A stretch of DNA of 64,000 bases, from contig NZ_JAJSLX010000001.1 of the NCBI RefSeq assembly GCF_021290925.1, positions 62,001 to 126,000 on the forward strand, in the 5' to 3' direction. Positions 9,962 through 20,088 of the stretch are shown here, one piece after another; the stretch's first letter is position 1; every line of letters starts with the position of its first letter. Below the pieces are notes generated by a model. That model was given only the letters and a program-made list of their open reading frames with translations. It searched no databases and was not told the DNA's origin. The DNA is from Sessilibacter corallicola. Lineage in GTDB: Bacteria > Pseudomonadota > Gammaproteobacteria > Pseudomonadales > Cellvibrionaceae. The translations under genes and the position numbers were made by a program.

Positions 9962-10247
9962 TATAGGAGCCTCTGATTTACCTCAAGATTACTCAGGCCA
10001 ACGAGTTTTTTCTGATCAAGGCGTGCTTTTGAAGGTCTAACGGGTTAAATCAAAAAAGCACAACGCGGAGCAGGAAAAAACTGGCAGGCCCTGAAAGGCG
10101 CGGTCTCAAGCACACATTTGCAGCGTTGCCGTTTTTATTAAGGACTACGGCCATTAATTGCAAACGCCGCCTTGCAACTGCGCGCTTGAGATCACGCTGA
10201 GTAATATTGAGGTTAATTAGAGGCTCCTATATCACTCTTTCTTTAAT
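9938..10247. repeat. 16-bp inverted repeat bracketing MITE copy 1
   Basis: ATTAAAGAAAGAGTGA (9938-9953, the last codons of the AraC gene) is repeated in perfect inverse form at 10232-10247. The MITE-like element lies exactly between. Without the element, the two arms would form a hairpin with a loop of roughly 12 bp, plausible as a gene-end hairpin. Confidence 0.8.
9964..10229 (+). mobile_element. 266-bp MITE-like element, copy 1
   Basis: A non-autonomous element bounded by TAGGAGCCTCTGATT...and its inverse ...AGAGGCTCCTA, with the repeat extending to about 25 bp on each side. A TA dinucleotide flanks both ends, as in TA-target (IS630/mariner-like) elements. Inside are the same blocks as copies 2 and 3, such as GGCCATTAATTGCAAACG and GGTCTAACGGGTTAAATC. 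No transposase is encoded. The left end begins two bases after the stop codon of the AraC gene. Confidence 0.85.
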
Positions 10248-10299
10248 ATCGAGCTTTAACAACGAACGTAAATAACAAACGTTAAAACAGACAGTCGTT

Positions 10300-13140
10300 T
10301 TACTGCGGTCTGGCTTCACTCACTTTATCGAGCAAATACAACAGCGATTGATATTGTATTTTCGAGTAGTGAGACAAACCAATTTCGCAGGTTCGGCTGT
10401 TACTGAACCCTTGCGTGCAATTGTCTGGTAATTGTTTCGCGAGGGTTTTTAATGCGCTTTCGTTCAGCTCTGGATAAAACATGCCCTTGTCACCGGCAAA
10501 ACCACAACATTCAATATCGTGTGGCTCAATCACCTCAGTAGAACAAGTTTTAGCAACCCGTCGCAGGGTTTCTGCCAATCCCATTTTTCGGCTACTGCAC
10601 GTAATGTGCAAGGCAATCGGCTCTTCTACCGGAGTGATCGATAATTCACTCAAGACGAATTTATCGATAAATTCGAACAGCTCAAACACCGGCAGCTCGG
10701 TTTCGCTTTTTTCGATTTGCATTCGACAAGGACTGGTATCAAACAAGATGGGAATTTCTCCGCCTTGGCTGATCACCTTCAACGCACTTTGAAGCTCTTC
10801 GGATTTATCATTGGCAAAATCCGCAAGCCCTTTACTCGAAAACGGCATTCCACAACAGAGGTTGTCGAGATTTTCGGGAACAATCAATTGATAACCGGCT
10901 TTTTGAAGCAGCGACTGAGCAACCTCAAATTGGCTGCGCTGATCGTCGGACTTACTTTCCGGCCCCATAGTTCGGCTGGAACAGCTGGGGAAATAAACCA
11001 ACGGTTTTAACCCATCGCTGCCATTACTTTGAACGGGTTTAACTTTATGCGCTTTTGTCGGCCATTCTTTGTACCACAAAGGCGCGGTCTTACCGGTGGT
11101 ATTATGAATTTTTACGCCGAGTTTATCGGTTTTTTCTTCGCCTAAGAATTTGCTCGCCACTTTTGATGCAGACAAACCCAAGCCTGTAACTTTGGTAACC
11201 TGAGCAAAGTTATCAGCAGCAACTTTGGCCAGCAATTTACTGCTTTTGGAAGCATTCTCAGCGCGTATTTCACGAACGAGATCACCGGTATTGATGCCAA
11301 CTGGGCATTTCTGTGCACACATACCGGTTGCCGCACAGGTATCAACACCTTGATACTGATAGGCTTCTTTGAGTGTTTTAAGTTCTGTTTCTTCGGCTTC
11401 TGTCAGGGATTGCTGGGCGGTTAATTGTTGTATGCGTCGCCACAAGCTGATGCGTTGCCGCGGTGTTAGGGTTAAATCCTTTGACGGACACACCGGCTCA
11501 CAAAAACCACACTCAATGCATTTATCGACAATTTCGTTGGCCGCTGGCAGCACTTTTAAATCGCGAATATGCGCATCTGGGTCTTCGTTTAAAATAACCC
11601 CAGGGTTCAAAATATTTTTTGGATCGATAATGCGTTTTAAACGCTGCATCACCTGGAAGGCTTTTTCACCCCATTCAAGCTCAACAAACGGCGCCATATT
11701 TCGGCCGGTTCCGTGCTCGGCTTTCAACGACCCTTTCAGATCAACAGCCACTAAATTGGCCACCGCCTGCATAAATTCATCGTAACGCTGAACTTCTTCG
11801 TCGGTTTCAAACGATTGGGTAAAGACAAAATGCAAATTACCGGCTAGGGCATGACCGAAAATAATCGCCTCAGAATAGCCGTATTTATCCAACAACTGGT
11901 GCAAGGATTTAATACCTTGGCCCAATTTATCAATCGGAAAAGCAACGTCTTCAATAATTACCGATGTGCCGGTTTTTCTGACCGCACCTACAGCTGGGAA
12001 GGTTGCTTTACGAATCGCCCACAGTTTTTCATTTCGGGCGTGATCGTTGGCCAAAGGAATTTCTTGAATAGGTGAAAACTCGGCAATTAAATTCGATAAC
12101 GATTCAACATTTGCAGCGAGTTTTGTGGCACACGACGCGCGCGTTTCAATCAGCAATGCTGTAGAAGCATCGGGATTATCGCAGAATGCGTCGGGTAATC
12201 CGGGCTTGCCTTTAACGGAATTCAACGCGCGTTGATCGAGTAATTCCACCGCATCAACGGGTTCTCGGCTGAGCTTTTCAACCAACTGACAAGCAACTTC
12301 GGGGGATTCAAACAAAAATAAACCGCTGGCTTTATTCGAATGTTCTACCACCGTGCGGTAGGTAACATCGGCGATAAATCCCAGGGTTCCTTCTGAGCCA
12401 ACCATTAAGTGCATTAAGATGTCGATGGGATCATCAAAATCGATTAACGCATTTAACGCATAGCCCGTGGTATTTTTTAATCGGTATTTATGACGAATTA
12501 ATTCAGAGAGTTCTGAATCCGATTTTACGTCATCACTCAACGCCCACAGTTCATTTAACAAACCGGCGTTTTTAGATTTAAAATCGCGCACACTTTCTGG
12601 GTTGCCGGTATCGACAATACTGCCATCGGCTAACACCATCGTCATTGCGCTGACGGTGTAATAAGTATTTTGGCTCACACCACAACACATGCCAGAGGCA
12701 TTGTTAGCAACAATGCCTCCGATTTTACAGGTGTTAATGGATGCGGGATCGGGACCGATTTTTCTCTGATAATCTTTTAAGTAATGATTGGCATGAGCGC
12801 CAATCACTCCTGGCTGAAGACGAATAAATTCGCCGTCGTCGATTACTTCGTAATCTCGCCATTTATCACTCAGAATAATCAGTACCGAATCGCTGATCGC
12901 TTGGCCGGATAAGCTTGTACCAGCAGCGCGGAACGTGACGGCAACATCATACTCATGACATAAACGCACAACATCTCGAACTTGAGCGATAAAATCTAAT
13001 TTTAAAACCAGTTGTGGAATTAACTGATAAAAACTAGCGTCTGTCGCAAACGCGCGTCGGCGCGTTATATCATCAATAATTTGTTCGTTTCGAAGAATAC
13101 GTTTAATCTCAGAAACAAATTGCCTGCTTACCTCAGCCAT
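10300..13140 (-). CDS. FAD/Fe-S D-lactate dehydrogenase (D-2-hydroxyacid type)
   Basis: A fused flavin and iron-sulfur oxidoreductase of 946 residues, YdiJ/GlcDF-like. An N-terminal FAD_binding_4 domain (VTFRAAGTSLSGQA near 68; IVANNASGMCCGV near 140) is followed by the FAD-oxidase C-terminal domain (LKAEHGTGRNMAPFVE near 480). Two ferredoxin-like clusters come next, CIECGFCEPVCP near 540 and CAATGMCAQKCP near 600. The protein ends with two CCG domains (LCCGMPF and ECCGFAGDKG). It probably oxidises D-lactate to pyruvate and passes electrons to the respiratory chain. It starts 4 bp after the lactate permease stop, so the two are co-transcribed, which supports lactate as substrate. A D-2-hydroxyglutarate or glycolate role cannot be excluded by sequence alone. 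Confidence 0.85.
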   Translation of the reverse strand: MAEVSRQFVSEIKRILRNEQIIDDITRRRAFATDASFYQLIPQLVLKLDFIAQVRDVVRLCHEYDVAVTFRAAGTSLSGQAISDSVLIILSDKWRDYEVIDDGEFIRLQPGVIGAHANHYLKDYQRKIGPDPASINTCKIGGIVANNASGMCCGVSQNTYYTVSAMTMVLADGSIVDTGNPESVRDFKSKNAGLLNELWALSDDVKSDSELSELIRHKYRLKNTTGYALNALIDFDDPIDILMHLMVGSEGTLGFIADVTYRTVVEHSNKASGLFLFESPEVACQLVEKLSREPVDAVELLDQRALNSVKGKPGLPDAFCDNPDASTALLIETRASCATKLAANVESLSNLIAEFSPIQEIPLANDHARNEKLWAIRKATFPAVGAVRKTGTSVIIEDVAFPIDKLGQGIKSLHQLLDKYGYSEAIIFGHALAGNLHFVFTQSFETDEEVQRYDEFMQAVANLVAVDLKGSLKAEHGTGRNMAPFVELEWGEKAFQVMQRLKRIIDPKNILNPGVILNEDPDAHIRDLKVLPAANEIVDKCIECGFCEPVCPSKDLTLTPRQRISLWRRIQQLTAQQSLTEAEETELKTLKEAYQYQGVDTCAATGMCAQKCPVGINTGDLVREIRAENASKSSKLLAKVAADNFAQVTKVTGLGLSASKVASKFLGEEKTDKLGVKIHNTTGKTAPLWYKEWPTKAHKVKPVQSNGSDGLKPLVYFPSCSSRTMGPESKSDDQRSQFEVAQSLLQKAGYQLIVPENLDNLCCGMPFSSKGLADFANDKSEELQSALKVISQGGEIPILFDTSPCRMQIEKSETELPVFELFEFIDKFVLSELSITPVEEPIALHITCSSRKMGLAETLRRVAKTCSTEVIEPHDIECCGFAGDKGMFYPELNESALKTLAKQLPDNCTQGFSNSRTCEIGLSHYSKIQYQSLLYLLDKVSEARPQ

Positions 13141-13143
13141 CGT

Positions 13144-14850
13144 TTATGCACCTGCTAGGGGATCGCTCACACCAACAACATACACAGCAATCAATGCTAG
13201 TATCCCAGCACCAAGCACGTAATAACCTGTTGGAATCACAGTTTTTCTCAGTACCGCACCTTCTTGACCAATCAAACCTACTGTTGCAGAAGCCGCAACA
13301 ACGTTATGAATAGCAATCATGTTACCGGCGGCAGCACCCACAGCTTGGGTAGCCACTAATAACGCAGTGGAAATACTGAGTGTTTGCGCAGCTTCGAATT
13401 GAAACTGACTGAACATCATGTTCGAAACAGTATTAGATCCGGCGATAAACGCACCGAGCGCACCAATGGTTGGGCTGATTAATGGGAACATGTCACCAAA
13501 AATACTGGCAAACAATTGCGCACTGGCAACAGGCATACTGGCGATGTCGGCAGTATTAACGCCTGAGTTAATGAAGATACGAACCATTGGAATGGTGAAC
13601 AAAAGCACGAAGCCTGCACCAATCAAGGTTTTTCCAGATTCTGATGCAGCACTGGAAATAGACTTCATTGAACCTTTGAAATCGCAATGCAAGAAAGCCG
13701 CAGCTAACGCAGCAATAACCAATAAGCCGCCTGGCAAATACAATGGGCTAATACCAGAGTTAATGCCTGCCTCACCTAGAATAGAGGTCGCAGTCCAACC
13801 AAAACCAACAAGCGCCGCTTTAACTTCACTGAATACGCGAGTACATACCAATAGCACAGCAACCAGTACGTATGGAATCCAAGCAATTACAGGCGACATA
13901 TTTGGGTTGTGACCTGTTCTTTCACCGGTAATGGTGATTGAACCCAACCAAGACTTAGGCCATTCGCTTTTCTCAGGAAATTCCCAGGTATTTTTTGGAA
14001 TGAGGAAACCGTGCTTAGCAGCAGTTACCACGATTACCATACTGACCATACCACCAATAAGTGATGGGAATTCAGGGCCTAAGAAAATACCCGTCAACGC
14101 GTAAGGAATGGTGAACGCACAACCGGCGAAAATGGCAAAAGGAACCACTTCCAAACCTTCTTTCCAACTTTTGGCTTTACCAAAAAAGCGCGTCAACATT
14201 AATACCATTAGAACTGGCATTAAGGTGCCCACCAAGGCGTGAATCAATGCAACTTCACTGGTAATTAATTGTAGGAATTGTTCCCAAGAAGAACCTTGAG
14301 TCAAAAGTGTTGCTTCAATGGCAGCGGTGTCGAGTCCGTTAGTCACGCCAATAATAACTGGCGTGCCCACAGCACCAAATGAAACAGGTGTACTTTGAAT
14401 CATCATTCCCATTAATACAGCGCCCATTGCTGGGAAACCGATAGCAACCATTAATGGTGCCGCGATCGCAGCGGGAGTACCGAAACCTGATGCACCTTCA
14501 ATGAAAGTACCAAAACACCAAGCAATAATAATTGCCTGAATTCTTCGGTCAGGTGAAACAGTGGTAAAGCCCTCGCGAATAACGCTGATAGCACCGGTAT
14601 GCTTAAGGGTGTTGAGTAGGAAAATAGCGCCAAAAATGATCCAGAGCACGGCAACGGTAACAATGATGCCTTGCAACGCGGATGCGAAGATTCGGTTTAA
14701 TGTCATTTCCCAGATGAAGAAAGCAATTGCAGCCGTAGCAGCGAGTGCCACAGGCATTGCCTTACGTGCAGGCCATTGTAGGCCGAGGAGTAAAACTGCT
14801 GAAAGAGCTATGGGTAGTAGTGCAACTATGCCGTAGTGCCAATCCATCAT
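13144..14850 (-). CDS. lldP: Lactate permease
   Basis: LctP-family inner-membrane lactate:proton symporter of 568 residues, with about a dozen hydrophobic helices throughout. Family signatures visible: [22 protein letters not shown] near residue 110 and [14 protein letters not shown] near 470. It is the first gene of a two-gene operon with the downstream FAD/Fe-S dehydrogenase (4-bp gap). A LysR gene is transcribed divergently from 15032, so lactate-responsive LysR control is likely. Confidence 0.93.
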   Translation of the reverse strand: MMDWHYGIVALLPIALSAVLLLGLQWPARKAMPVALAATAAIAFFIWEMTLNRIFASALQGIIVTVAVLWIIFGAIFLLNTLKHTGAISVIREGFTTVSPDRRIQAIIIAWCFGTFIEGASGFGTPAAIAAPLMVAIGFPAMGAVLMGMMIQSTPVSFGAVGTPVIIGVTNGLDTAAIEATLLTQGSSWEQFLQLITSEVALIHALVGTLMPVLMVLMLTRFFGKAKSWKEGLEVVPFAIFAGCAFTIPYALTGIFLGPEFPSLIGGMVSMVIVVTAAKHGFLIPKNTWEFPEKSEWPKSWLGSITITGERTGHNPNMSPVIAWIPYVLVAVLLVCTRVFSEVKAALVGFGWTATSILGEAGINSGISPLYLPGGLLVIAALAAAFLHCDFKGSMKSISSAASESGKTLIGAGFVLLFTIPMVRIFINSGVNTADIASMPVASAQLFASIFGDMFPLISPTIGALGAFIAGSNTVSNMMFSQFQFEAAQTLSISTALLVATQAVGAAAGNMIAIHNVVAASATVGLIGQEGAVLRKTVIPTGYYVLGAGILALIAVYVVGVSDPLAGA

Positions 14851-15031
14851 TATAATTCTCCGGTTGTATCTTATTATTTATGTGTTGGATTTATCACTAC
14901 ACTTAACTTCACCCTGTAATCCGGGTGTTTTATCTATAGTTAAATGAGCATCAGGACAGTATCAATATGCGGATTAGTGATATATGATTAAAAAGCATTA
15001 ATATTTTTTCCATTTCTTACATAATAACGCT
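14851..15031. promoter_or_regulatory. Divergent lldP / LysR control region
   Basis: 181 bp between divergent start codons, the usual site for LysR binding. A short inverted repeat CACCC-N8-GGGTG lies at 14910-14927. TATCACTA (14892-14899) and TTAGTGATA (14974-14982) form a widely spaced inverted pair. Neither is proven as an operator. Confidence 0.5.
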
Positions 15032-15955
15032 ATGAAAAACCATAAGTACGGCGCAAAAGCCGACGATATACTGCTGTTCACCCACGTTGTAGAAGCGGGT
15101 TCGTTCTCAAAAGTCGCGGAAGAAATGGAGTTGAGCAACTCCGTGGTCAGTAAGCGAATCGCACGTTTAGAACAAGCATTAAATGCACAACTACTCTACC
15201 GAAGCACCCGTAAACTTAGCCTCACCGACGCCGGCATTGTTTTGTACCAAAAATCAAGACAAGCAAAACTCGCAATTCAAGAAGCGGAAGATGCCGTTAC
15301 CGGCTACGGCGATAAAATTCGCGGCAACATTAAAATAACCATGCCAGTGGTGTCTGCGCGATTTATTTTGAACGACACCATTTCAAAATTTTGCGCCAGT
15401 TATCCTGACGTTAGCGTTGAGCTATCTGCAGAAAACCGCTGTGTGGACATTATTAAAGAAGGCTTTGACCTCGCCATTCGCACTGCTCACTTGGAAGACT
15501 CAAGCTTAATCGCCCGCCGCTTAATCGATTCTCAATGGATTATTTGCGCAAGTCCTAAATACATCACCGAACACGGAACCCCTGAACACCCAGAGGATTT
15601 ATCCGATCACGATTGCTTGGTGTACAAATACGAAGGCGCAGGTTTGGATCACTGGGCACTTAAACGTGGCCAAGAAGATTTACAAATTCATGTAAAAGGA
15701 ACCATTACGGGCAATGAATTAGAAGCGCTTAAACAGGCGGCTTTAAATGGCTTGGGCGTGGCGTATTTACCGCGAGTATTAATTCACGAAGATTTGTTGT
15801 CGGGCAGGTTAATTTCTGTGATGGACGAACACGTTGGTAAACGTTTAGGTATTTACGCCGTTTACCCGCGAACGCGGCTTCCAGATTTAAGAATTAAATT
15901 ACTGGTGGAATTTATACGTGAAGCGTTTGTATCAAAAAAGGAGTATTTCTATTGA
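15032..15955 (+). CDS. LysR-family regulator next to lactate genes
   Basis: A 307-residue LysR-type regulator. The N-terminal winged HTH is residues 12-70 (FTHVVEAGSFSKVAEEMELSNSVVSKRIARLEQ). The periplasmic-binding-like effector domain follows from about 90. The domain resembles the DsdC/CrgA-type group (SARFILNDTISKF; DLAIRTAHLEDSSLIARRL). It is divergent to lldP and convergent with the porin gene, so it probably senses lactate or a related hydroxyacid. Its stop codon lies in the loop of the porin terminator. Confidence 0.9.
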   Translation: MKNHKYGAKADDILLFTHVVEAGSFSKVAEEMELSNSVVSKRIARLEQALNAQLLYRSTRKLSLTDAGIVLYQKSRQAKLAIQEAEDAVTGYGDKIRGNIKITMPVVSARFILNDTISKFCASYPDVSVELSAENRCVDIIKEGFDLAIRTAHLEDSSLIARRLIDSQWIICASPKYITEHGTPEHPEDLSDHDCLVYKYEGAGLDHWALKRGQEDLQIHVKGTITGNELEALKQAALNGLGVAYLPRVLIHEDLLSGRLISVMDEHVGKRLGIYAVYPRTRLPDLRIKLLVEFIREAFVSKKEYFY

Positions 15956-15963
15956 AATACTCC
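15933..15963 (-). terminator. Terminator of porin gene, overlapping LysR 3' end
   Basis: A perfect 10-bp stem GGAGTATTTC/GAAATACTCC with loop TATT. On the minus strand it is followed by six T. It serves the leftward porin gene, and the stop codon of the convergent LysR gene sits in the loop and stem. Confidence 0.8.
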
Positions 15964-15995
15964 AAGGCACATATCCAACCGGAAATAATTCCCAG

Positions 15996-17132
15996 CTAGA
16001 AATTGAACTTCGCGCTAAATTGTAGGTAGTCTGAATCAATTCCATCGATACCTTCGTCATCGATGGAGTAGTTTCCTAATTCAACACCCACACTTAATTT
16101 AGAGGTAACGTCTGTAATGTAGTTAATACCCCAGTGAGCACGTTCACGCTCTAAGATGTCAGTTTCAGCTTGACCGTAGAACACAGTGGTTCTTGCAATG
16201 TCAGTCCAGAAGTGACGGTAAGAAACCGCAAACGCATCGGTTGATTCAACATCGGTGTTACCATCGGCAGGATCAACAACAATATCGGTTGTTAAACCAG
16301 CACCAACGTAACGCCCTGGATCACCGGTAGTAAGTTGGAAACGGAAATCGTCTTTACCGCCGGTTTTAATTTTACCCGCAACATTTACTGCAAGCGCGGT
16401 ATCGTTTAGTCCACCCTGATCAACGTGACGCAACAACGCACTGACAGAGAAAGTACCCCAACTGTTGCTGTAGTTGTAACGACCAACAACATCTGGATTT
16501 GCTTCGTCTGGATCAGCCTGATCACCAGTCAAACCAACGGCACTTGCTGGTGTACCAACATCACCATCACCATTTGTTTCAGGGTTTTCAATTGCAAACT
16601 GCCATGGGCCATTGGTGTAACGAACCTGTACTTGGCGAACAAACGCTTCACCAACGTGCGGGCCACCAAAATCTAATGCTTCTGGCAAAGCATGCAATGG
16701 CATAAATGTGGTCCAGGTTTGACCTGCTAACCAGTTTTTATAAGTAAGGAAAAAATGTCGTAGACGAGGGTTTGAAGAATTACTTACGACTTCGTTACCG
16801 CCGCCGCCGTATAAATCGAATTCTACAAATGCAGAAACGTCACTGTGTTCAACTTTAAAATTAAAACGCGATTCACGCACGTTAAAACCAGTACGAGAAG
16901 TTTCTCGCGGAGCACCACCCGGGAAATTCGCTACCCAGTAATCCTGATAAGCAATATCACCATCAACATGGCGAACATCGACTTTAGTATAACCTCCGAA
17001 ACTTACTTTTGCTGTGCCGGTAGGAGTTTCAAGACTGACCAACTCAATAGCAGCATTAGCGGAGTTAATTGAAGCAATGGAACTTAATACAGCAGCAGGA
17101 AGAACCATGTAGGCACGTTTGGAGAAAGACAT
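15996..17132 (-). CDS. DcaP-like outer-membrane porin
   Basis: A 378-residue beta-barrel protein. It has an N-terminal signal peptide (about 1-28, ending NSANA) and then the typical DcaP-like opening (GTAKVSFGGYTKVDVRHVDGD). Further motifs are NVRESRFNFKVEHSDVSAFVEFDLYGGGG and FLTYKNWLAGQTWTTFMP. The C terminus ends in an aromatic residue (LQFSAKFNF), the usual BAM signal. DcaP-family trimers take up organic acids. Its position between two D-lactate dehydrogenase genes and beside lactate permease suggests entry of lactate or related acids. It is monocistronic, with a terminator overlapping the convergent LysR gene. Confidence 0.85.
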   Translation of the reverse strand: MSFSKRAYMVLPAAVLSSIASINSANAAIELVSLETPTGTAKVSFGGYTKVDVRHVDGDIAYQDYWVANFPGGAPRETSRTGFNVRESRFNFKVEHSDVSAFVEFDLYGGGGNEVVSNSSNPRLRHFFLTYKNWLAGQTWTTFMPLHALPEALDFGGPHVGEAFVRQVQVRYTNGPWQFAIENPETNGDGDVGTPASAVGLTGDQADPDEANPDVVGRYNYSNSWGTFSVSALLRHVDQGGLNDTALAVNVAGKIKTGGKDDFRFQLTTGDPGRYVGAGLTTDIVVDPADGNTDVESTDAFAVSYRHFWTDIARTTVFYGQAETDILERERAHWGINYITDVTSKLSVGVELGNYSIDDEGIDGIDSDYLQFSAKFNF

Positions 17133-18175
17133 CTAATTCCCTCTTATTTTTATTTATAGTAAATAGGTGTGAAAGAAATATAGAAATATTAATTTCGCGG
17201 ATAAACAAAGATTAGTATAAGAGCTTTTTCCAAAAATGACATAATCGGAAATTGAAAAAAATTAATAAAAATGAATAAAAGTACAATAAAATAGGAGGGA
17301 AAATTACGTACGTAGTTGGTTGTAGAAGATTGAAATAAAAATAATGAGCTTTATTAAGAAACTTCCAACAAAAACCAAGCTGTTTAATTTGGCTATTAAT
17401 AAGTCTCTTTAAAAGGTATTTAGTTCAAAAAACTTTTATTATTATTTGTACTGTGCGCCACCCCTGCATATCACTAAAAAAATAAATCGCCTTTATCTTT
17501 TCAAACACCCGCCATTAAAACACCAAACCTTTTGCTCACAGCCAAGTCTTCTCTAGCGTTGACAGCAGTCTTGCTCTCATCCAAAAATGACTTTCCGCAA
17601 AAAGTTCATCAACGCACGCCGGTTTATTTCCAAATGAAATTTAATAAAAAACCTTTAAAAGCAAAAACCAAGCACAGGCTTGAAAACTGTTATTAACCTT
17701 TAATAGAAGCTGGCTTACCGAGTGATTCGGTTCAGTCTTTATTTTTAAAACAGCAATTAAAAATAGAAGAGCGCCGGAAATTTCCAAGGTATCTGAAACA
17801 ATAACCAGCCCTCAAAAACAGGCCATTAAGTGTTACTACGGTAAAAAACTAAAAATACTTAATAAGTAAGTAATAATACTTAGCTTCGCCAAATACCACG
17901 TAAAAAATCTTGATTGGTCATTACTGGAAAGGAATTTTCGCGTTAACACGGTAGAAATGTTATCGATTTGATGCCGCGTTTATCTAACTTTTATAGAACA
18001 GGCACCCTACTTTCGATAAAAACCGTAACCTGATTTCGAAAACTAATTGTTTGACAAGACAACATAGAAATGGTTGCAAGAATTTATCAACGTAAACCAA
18101 CAACCCTATAAAATTTGCTGGTGAATTAATCACCAGACATAAAAGTTTGTACACGGTAACTGGAACACAAGGTAA
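17133..18175. other. Long AT-rich intergenic region
   Basis: More than 1 kb between dld and the porin gene, with no credible ORF on either strand and no RNA gene that I recognise. The right end of the porin transcript's promoter should lie at 17133-17300. The rest has no visible function. Confidence 0.5.
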
Positions 18176-18277
18176 AACGAAAAAACTGATTCAGAGAGAA
18201 AACTAATCTAGAAAGAAAACTGGTCTAGAGAGAAAGCTGGTCTAAAGAGAAAACCAATACAGAAAAAATGGCTTTTT
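18176..18277. repeat. Degenerate 17-bp tandem repeat, 5-6 units
   Basis: Units such as AGAGAGAAAACTAATCT, AGAAAGAAAACTGGTCT, AGAGAGAAAGCTGGTCT and AAAGAGAAAACCAATAC follow one another at exactly 17 bp, with weaker units at both ends. Non-coding; between the dld terminator and the empty region. Confidence 0.85.
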
Positions 18278-18293
18278 AGAGAGTTAAGTAATC

Positions 18294-18338
18294 GATAAAA
18301 AACACTAAGGAACCCGGGTAAACTGCCGGGCTCCTTAG
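18294..18338 (-). terminator. Terminator of dld
   Basis: A long stem CTAAGGA-x-CCCGG / CCGGG-x-TCCTTAG with one mismatch is followed on the minus strand by GTGTTTTTT. It lies 44 bp past the dld stop codon. Confidence 0.85.
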
Positions 18339-18381
18339 CGAGCCAAATAGACTCTAATAGTCTCTGATCAAATTCGATCAC

Positions 18382-20088
18382 TCACAAACAACAAGAACAA
18401 TTACGCTTATGCTTTGAATCCCCACCAATACCCGGATTGAACGTATTAGTAGGATCTAATTTTCGGTAGAACTTTTGAAGCTGAGATTCCGCTTTATACA
18501 AATGCCCTACATTGTGCTCCGCTGGGTACTTCGCACCGCGGGCATCCAATATCGATAACAACTCTTTCTTTAATTGTTTTGGATCGACGCCTTTTTTCAG
18601 TACGTAATCTTGGTGGAATACGTGACAGAAGAAGTGGCCGTAATAAAGCTGTTTATCAATCTTATCCATAATTTCTGGCGGCAGTTTTTCCACCCAATCA
18701 AGATCATTGCGACGCAACGCAATATCCAGGGCGATAATTTCTCCCAACTCTTTTTCATGCATGGTTTGATAACGAACGGCAGCACCGGCCGCGGCAAAGC
18801 GATGCAAATAAGCACTGCTGGCTTCATCGGCGTTACACACAAAATAATCGCCTTCGGCAGAACCGTCTTTAAAAAATTCCGCTAAATATTTATCGGCTTC
18901 ACCAATACCCTCATCACTCATTTTCAATATTAGGTGATGCTCATATTTTTGTCGGTATTGAATGATTCTGTCGGGCAAATGACCGGGGAATAAACGACTG
19001 GCAAATTGCATAGCGCGGTCGGTTAGGGAATTAGGAACGAATTTCCAATTGTTAAACACTTGGTCTAACTTACCCTTTAAAGCAAACAACTTCGGTAAAC
19101 GCTGAGTACCCAAGTGCTTCACGCTCAAAAACGTATCTTTACCGTAGGTTTGGGCAATATCGAAGATATCCCGATGCAAGTATTCACCCACTTCGGGTAA
19201 ATTATCGAACTGACTTAAAATATGGCGACGAAGCTGGGCCAAAGTATTGGGATCATTAGTACCAACATAATAGGTGCGCTCGCGCTTAGGCACATTGAAC
19301 GTATCCAATCGCACTGCAAATACAGCGATTTTTCCGGCACAGCCACTGGCTTCGTAAAGTTTTGATTCATCGGCGTTGTAACGACTGGGCGTGTCGGCAT
19401 CAACATCGCGAATTTTTTCAACGTAATCTTTTGCCGACGCAACCTTATCGGTAGGTTCAATCGTTCGACTGAAATTACCGCTTTCAAGGTTACTGATAAT
19501 TTCTTCGGGTGATTCACCGAGATCAATCCCTAAATGATTGACCAACTCCAACTCGCCTTTTTCATTAACCCACGCAAACAACGATAGTTCTGTATAAGCC
19601 GGACCTCGTTTTACCAAAGCACCGCCCGAGTTATTCGCAACACCACCAACAATCGACGCACCCAAACAAGAAGAACCAATCACCGAATGCGGTGCTCTTG
19701 ATGCTAATTTAAGTTGCGATTCCAATTGGTGTAACGTAGCGCCCGGAAAACTAATAATTTGTTCCGCATCGCCCATTGGAATAATGGTATCCATTGCCAA
19801 TGTATTAATCACAACAACATCGCGATCGTAATCCGAACCACTGGGAGTTGAACCTTCGGTTAAACCAGTGTTGGCCGCTTGCATAATAATAATGCAGTTA
19901 TGACTGACACAAACCTTTAAGGCTTCCCATAATTCACGCAACGTATTGGGAAATAAAACCGCCAACGCGTCACCTTCACCAGAGCGCCAACCTTTTCTGT
20001 AGTGGGCTTTGGATTTAGCACTAACCGCAATCTGATCAGCTTGAAGGACATTACCCAATGAAGCTAAAACTGGATGATTATTATTCAT
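18382..20088 (-). CDS. dld: Quinone-dependent D-lactate dehydrogenase
   Basis: Membrane-associated flavoenzyme oxidising D-lactate to pyruvate with electron transfer to quinone. Its 568 residues match E. coli Dld (571). The FAD_binding_4 domain is N-terminal (IIMQAANTGLTEGSTPSGSDYDRDVVVIN near 80-110; SIVGGVANNSGGALVKRGPAYTE near 150). The C-terminal half is the Dld membrane-binding domain (HHLILKMSDEGIGEAD; HNVGHLYKAESQLQKFYRKLDPTNTFNPGIGG). It ends in a basic, cysteine-rich tail (HKRNCSCCL). It is separate from the lldP operon and has its own terminator. This is a second, unrelated D-lactate oxidising enzyme in the same 10 kb. Confidence 0.94.
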   Translation of the reverse strand: MNNNHPVLASLGNVLQADQIAVSAKSKAHYRKGWRSGEGDALAVLFPNTLRELWEALKVCVSHNCIIIMQAANTGLTEGSTPSGSDYDRDVVVINTLAMDTIIPMGDAEQIISFPGATLHQLESQLKLASRAPHSVIGSSCLGASIVGGVANNSGGALVKRGPAYTELSLFAWVNEKGELELVNHLGIDLGESPEEIISNLESGNFSRTIEPTDKVASAKDYVEKIRDVDADTPSRYNADESKLYEASGCAGKIAVFAVRLDTFNVPKRERTYYVGTNDPNTLAQLRRHILSQFDNLPEVGEYLHRDIFDIAQTYGKDTFLSVKHLGTQRLPKLFALKGKLDQVFNNWKFVPNSLTDRAMQFASRLFPGHLPDRIIQYRQKYEHHLILKMSDEGIGEADKYLAEFFKDGSAEGDYFVCNADEASSAYLHRFAAAGAAVRYQTMHEKELGEIIALDIALRRNDLDWVEKLPPEIMDKIDKQLYYGHFFCHVFHQDYVLKKGVDPKQLKKELLSILDARGAKYPAEHNVGHLYKAESQLQKFYRKLDPTNTFNPGIGGDSKHKRNCSCCL

